A stretch of DNA of 64,000 nt, taken from Hepsetus odoe (lineage: Eukaryota > Chordata > Actinopteri > Characiformes > Hepsetidae). The position numbers and the translations under genes are program-made. The notes under the pieces are model-generated. The model searched no databases. It was not told where the DNA came from and worked only from the letters and a program-made list of their open reading frames with translations. This document shows positions 61,176 to 64,000 of this stretch, piece after piece; position 1 is the stretch's first letter, and every line of letters starts with the position of its first letter. The stretch spans positions 25,739,981-25,803,980 of the forward strand of contig CM029377.1 in the NCBI GenBank assembly GCA_017165825.1, in the 5' to 3' direction.

Positions 61176-61788
61176 TATTTGCAGATATTGCATTATGCAC
61201 ATATATATATACACGTGCGCTATAAACTAAGAAATAAACTAAATGCAATCCTACAAGAATTTTCACTCAAAAGTTGTGACTAGATTAAAAATAAAACTAT
61301 GGCAGAAAACAGTACGCTTTGTTGCTGTCCTCTCCTCATCTGGAGCTGTGCTGTACTGTGTGAGATCCCTGTGTGCTACATAGTCATAAAGTCTATAAAG
61401 TGTTTTTAACACATAAAAAGGCCAGAAAAACTGAAACCTGTCAGGATCAGAGTGGATGCACTGTGTGCACACATAAAGAGCAAAGTCATTTCATTGGTGA
61501 ATCTTAAAGGAAGCAGGGGGAGTCAAGATATTTAGAAAAGCTCGACGCGTAACATTCAGTCCATTATGTCATGTTATCTCATGTCACATGAGCTACTTTC
61601 CTGGAGGGTTCATCATACCCATGATTTCAAATTATCTGTAAAGGCTAAAGCAGTGGGCTGGACTGATGTTTAGCATTTGTTGAGCTTTCTTTTACACTCC
61701 CTTAAGTTCTAGGCATTGACTGGGTAAATGTGAGGTCCCAATTTTGGAGAATTCTGGAGTTATTATATTAAGTAAGATGGTGGTAAGC

Positions 61789-61822
61789 TTAAGTGAAAGG
61801 GACAACTTGTCATTGTGAAACA
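61789..61822 (-). mobile_element. tRNA-derived SINE 3'-end fragment
   Basis: CTTAAGTGAAAGGGACAACT and GTCATTGTGAAACA are the antisense SINE 3' end, cut off exactly where the 143-bp duplicate begins. Confidence 0.7.
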
Positions 61823-61965
61823 CAGCCCTATGAAGAGAAACATAAGTGTGCCTGAGGCAGTCTAGTGCACAGTGATCAAATGCACTTCATTGCTACAAGA
61901 CTGAATGCAACCCTAAAGAAGCAGGTCTCATTTTGGGGGATTTTCTGGCATCTATGAATGAAGTA
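61823..61965 (+). repeat. 143-bp recent duplication, copy 2
   Basis: On its left it joins a SINE 3' fragment (...CATTGTGAAACA). On its right it meets the foldback element (CAGAACTGTGCAAAAG). Copy 1 has unrelated flanks, so copy 2 looks like the inserted one. Confidence 0.93.
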
Positions 61966-62440
61966 CAGAACTGTGCAAAAGTTTTAGGCAGGTGTGAAGA
62001 AATGCTGTAAACAAACAATGCTTTCAGAAATATAAATAATGATTGTTCATTTTTTTTAGCATTTTACAAAATGCAAAGTGAGCGAACAAAAGAAAAATCT
62101 AAATCAAATCAATATTTGGTGTTACTACCTTTTGCCTTCAAACCAGCATCAGTTCTTCTAGGTACACCTGCACAAAGTCAGGGATTCTGTAGGATTATAG
62201 TCGGTGTGTGATCAACCAGTTTTACCAAACAGGTGCTGATGATCATCAATGTCACACGGAGGTTGAAACACAGTCATGTTTGGAACAAGCTACCAGCTGA
62301 GTTCCTTCAAAAACTGTGTGCAAGTGTACCTAGAAGAACTGATGCTGTTTTAAAGGCAAAGGGTGGTCACACCGAATATTGATTTGATTTAGATTCTCTT
62401 TTGTTCATTCACTGCATTTTGTTGATTGATGAAAATAAAT
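61966..62440. mobile_element. Foldback (Tc1-derived) element, copy 2
   Basis: The left end CAGAACTGTGCAAAAG is followed by TTTTAGGCAGGTGTGAAG. The inverted arms are about 61975-62180 and 62325-62440. The middle includes ATCAACCAGTTTTACCAAAC. The right terminal part is missing. In the middle it reads antisense relative to copy 1 (30551-31098). Confidence 0.82.
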
Positions 62441-62620
62441 GATATGCTTGTATATGCATCCAGATGTATACCCTGGTTCTTGTGCAGAAGGTGACAGAGA
62501 TATTGATGAAGCTATTTAACATCTGTGCTTTATTTAAAGGGCTACTATCAAAGATCCAGTATAAAGCAATATAAAGTGAGAAGCTGGGCTTCACCCTGCA
62601 CATCACAGATGAGGCTAGGA

Positions 62621-62757
62621 AAACATTTACATTTACAGCTTTTTGCAAATGCTTTTATTTAGAGCAGCATCCATTTCCTAATCATAAGTGCAGTCTCCCT
62701 GGAGAAACCTGGGGTTCAGGGTTTTGCTGGTGGCAGTGCTGGAGGTGGGATTCAAAC
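62621..62757. repeat. Dispersed teleost repeat, diverged
   Basis: TTTACATTTACAGCTTTTTG, GCTTTTATTTAGAGCAGC and GGTGGGATTCAAACC resemble a repeat with TTTACATTTACAGCATTTGG and a tRNA-like box, common in catfishes and relatives. Recognition is from memory. Confidence 0.45.
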
Positions 62758-62857
62758 CATATTATGTACCCTAAAATGAAGTCATGTGCAAAAGTTCAGG
62801 TGCCACTTGTGAAATTATGTATTTTGTGAACAAATTCTCAAGAGAGAATACACTTCA

Positions 62858-63100
62858 GCGGTGGCCTAGCTGTTAGGGGCTTGGCCCCAGGATAGGAACG
62901 TTGTGGATTCAAATCACAGACCAGTAGGTTGCCCTGAGGTACCCTTGAGCAAGGTACTGTCCTCAGCACTGCTCTCTGGGCACTTTAAAAAGCTTTCTCA
63001 TGCTGCACATGTGTATGGGTGAAATGCAGGGGAAGCATTCTGTTGTGTTTCACTGTGTGCTGTGCTGTGTTTCACAATGACAAGTCACATTCACCTCACT
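62858..63100 (+). mobile_element. tRNA-derived SINE
   Basis: The head is CAGCGGTGGCCTAGCTGTTA, then GTGGATTCAAATCACAGACC, GGTACCCTTGAGCAAGGTAC and the 3' end TTTCACAATGACAAGTCACA. Confidence 0.87.
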
Positions 63101-64000
63101 TTGGGATTCTTATCATGCAAATCGCCAATTTCATTTGTAGGGTAAATTTTAATCAACAATTCTTGAAGTTATGGACTTTTTCTCAGTTATTTTTGTCAGA
63201 ATGTATGATAATGTTTATATGCTAGTAGTTGATTTTTCATCGTTGGGATTTTTACCAACTGTAAAAGTACCAACTTACGTACTTTGGCTTTGGTATGAAT
63301 GGAAAAAATCGAGAACTCTGGGTAAAATCACTTCCACAGTGACTAATAGTCGCTCTATAATCCAAAGAGATTCTGTCAAATGAGAGATGAGGAGGCAAAA
63401 GCCCATCTGCATGACGCTGAAGAGTCCTAACATTGGCTAGTTTCCTAAAACAGTCAGATTTAACTAAAGCTTAATTGATTTTATACAGGAACAGAAATAC
63501 GTATGGAAAGAGATACCATAAATTTGAAAAGGTCGTCCTGCTGGAGTGCTTAATGTACCCAGTCATGCGACTCATCTTAGTGACGAAATATAAAAACATG
63601 TAACACTGATTTTGCCTGGTTGGAAAACAATGACATGTTGCCTATATGGCACCTTCTCCACTCAACAGACTTGTTACTGTACTTCATGAGTCTCCTCCGA
63701 AACATAAAAAGGGCCGGTCTCTCTTGTTTGCCATCCTGACGTTGTTTCATTTTGATGCTTATTGCTGATGGTGCACAAGCCAGTCTCAAAGCTTTCTTCA
63801 GCTGCTCCATTTGTATATGCTTTAAATCAGGCCATGGTAATGACACCACCGTTTTAGCCCTTAAAGGGACAGCGCTCATTTCATTCCTCTGCTGGCTGGT
63901 GGGAAAAAAGAGAAAGAAGAAGAAAAAAGGTCTTCCATCTAAGAATTTATAGACGCAGGTTTCTGCAAGGCTGCACCGCTGCTCCACGACAGTCCAGGCT
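63101..64000. other. Plain intron
   Basis: A 136-codon minus-strand frame at 63577-63987 includes a poly-Phe stretch from an AAAGAAGAAG run and shows no known domain. No EYS exon is recognised. Confidence 0.5.

Larger units (their letters stand above)
52378..64000 (+). other. eys: EYS intron downstream of the second visible exon (partial)
   Basis: It begins with the donor GTAGGT and follows a phase-1 exon end. No downstream laminin-G exon was recognised before the window ends. It contains V-SINE-like copies, several tRNA-derived SINEs, a foldback element and the 143-bp duplication. Confidence 0.75.

Noticed and set aside
63577..63987. 136-codon minus-strand open frame at the window end
   Set aside because: Contains a poly-Phe stretch from a purine run. 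No domain and no similarity to EYS.
1..64000. Search for CRISPR-like arrays, operons or bacterial genes
   Set aside because: No regularly spaced repeats of that kind; splice signals, SINEs and LINEs show vertebrate nuclear DNA.

Overview
The window is vertebrate, almost certainly teleost, genomic DNA from inside one very large gene. Only two exons could be supported by protein similarity, splice signals and reading phase. Both are on the + strand (28618-28838 and 52205-52377). They encode adjoining parts of the C-terminal laminin-G/EGF region of EYS (eyes shut homolog), a secreted or extracellular photoreceptor protein. The first exon holds the end of a laminin-G module and the first half of an EGF repeat. 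The second holds the other half of that EGF repeat and a complete further EGF repeat. The split codon between them joins in phase, so they are consecutive exons across a 23.4-kb intron. The rest is intron: at least 28.6 kb upstream and at least 11.6 kb downstream with no further exon that I can recognise. The repeat repertoire (Tc1-like transposons, RTE and L2-type LINEs, V-SINE-like copies and a very abundant tRNA-derived SINE) points to a teleost. An otophysan (catfish, characin or relative) is a guess from memory of repeat families, not a demonstration.

Layout. 0-9.6 kb: a 5'-truncated RTE LINE with an 18-bp target-site duplication (37-1790), a decayed Tc1-like fragment, a tRNA-Gly(GCC)-like locus directly followed by a SINE, two RTE 3' fragments (one only 67 bp with a 16-bp duplication), and a repeat-free block at 6.66-7.37 kb. 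10.3-12.0 kb: a near-perfect inverted duplication with 485-bp arms around a 592-bp spacer, both arms carrying a SINE. 12-25 kb: mostly plain AT-rich intron with SINEs, a 50-bp tandem repeat, a pyrimidine tract and two GC-richer unique blocks. 26.1-27.6 kb: a Tc1-like element with both ends, broken by a SINE. 28.6 kb: EYS exon. 29-33 kb: Tc1 fragments, SINEs and a Tc1-derived foldback element.

39-45 kb is a LINE cluster: an L2/CR1-type element on + and an RTE element of about 3 kb on -, each containing a nested SINE. The RTE copy has lost its catalytic FADD box through an in-frame deletion. 45-52 kb: more SINEs (one tandem pair), a second foldback element and a TA microsatellite with an unresolved base. 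52.2 kb: EYS exon. 52.4-64 kb: V-SINE-like and SINE copies, a third foldback element, and a recent 143-bp duplication whose second copy is wedged between a SINE fragment and the foldback element.

I found no bacterial-style genes, CRISPR arrays or operons. Most open frames in the window are chance frames or decayed transposon coding sequence. The most unusual structures are the 485-bp-arm inverted duplication, the 143-bp duplication, the shared 3' end of the dominant SINE and the L2 LINE, and one SINE that carries a different LINE-like tail.
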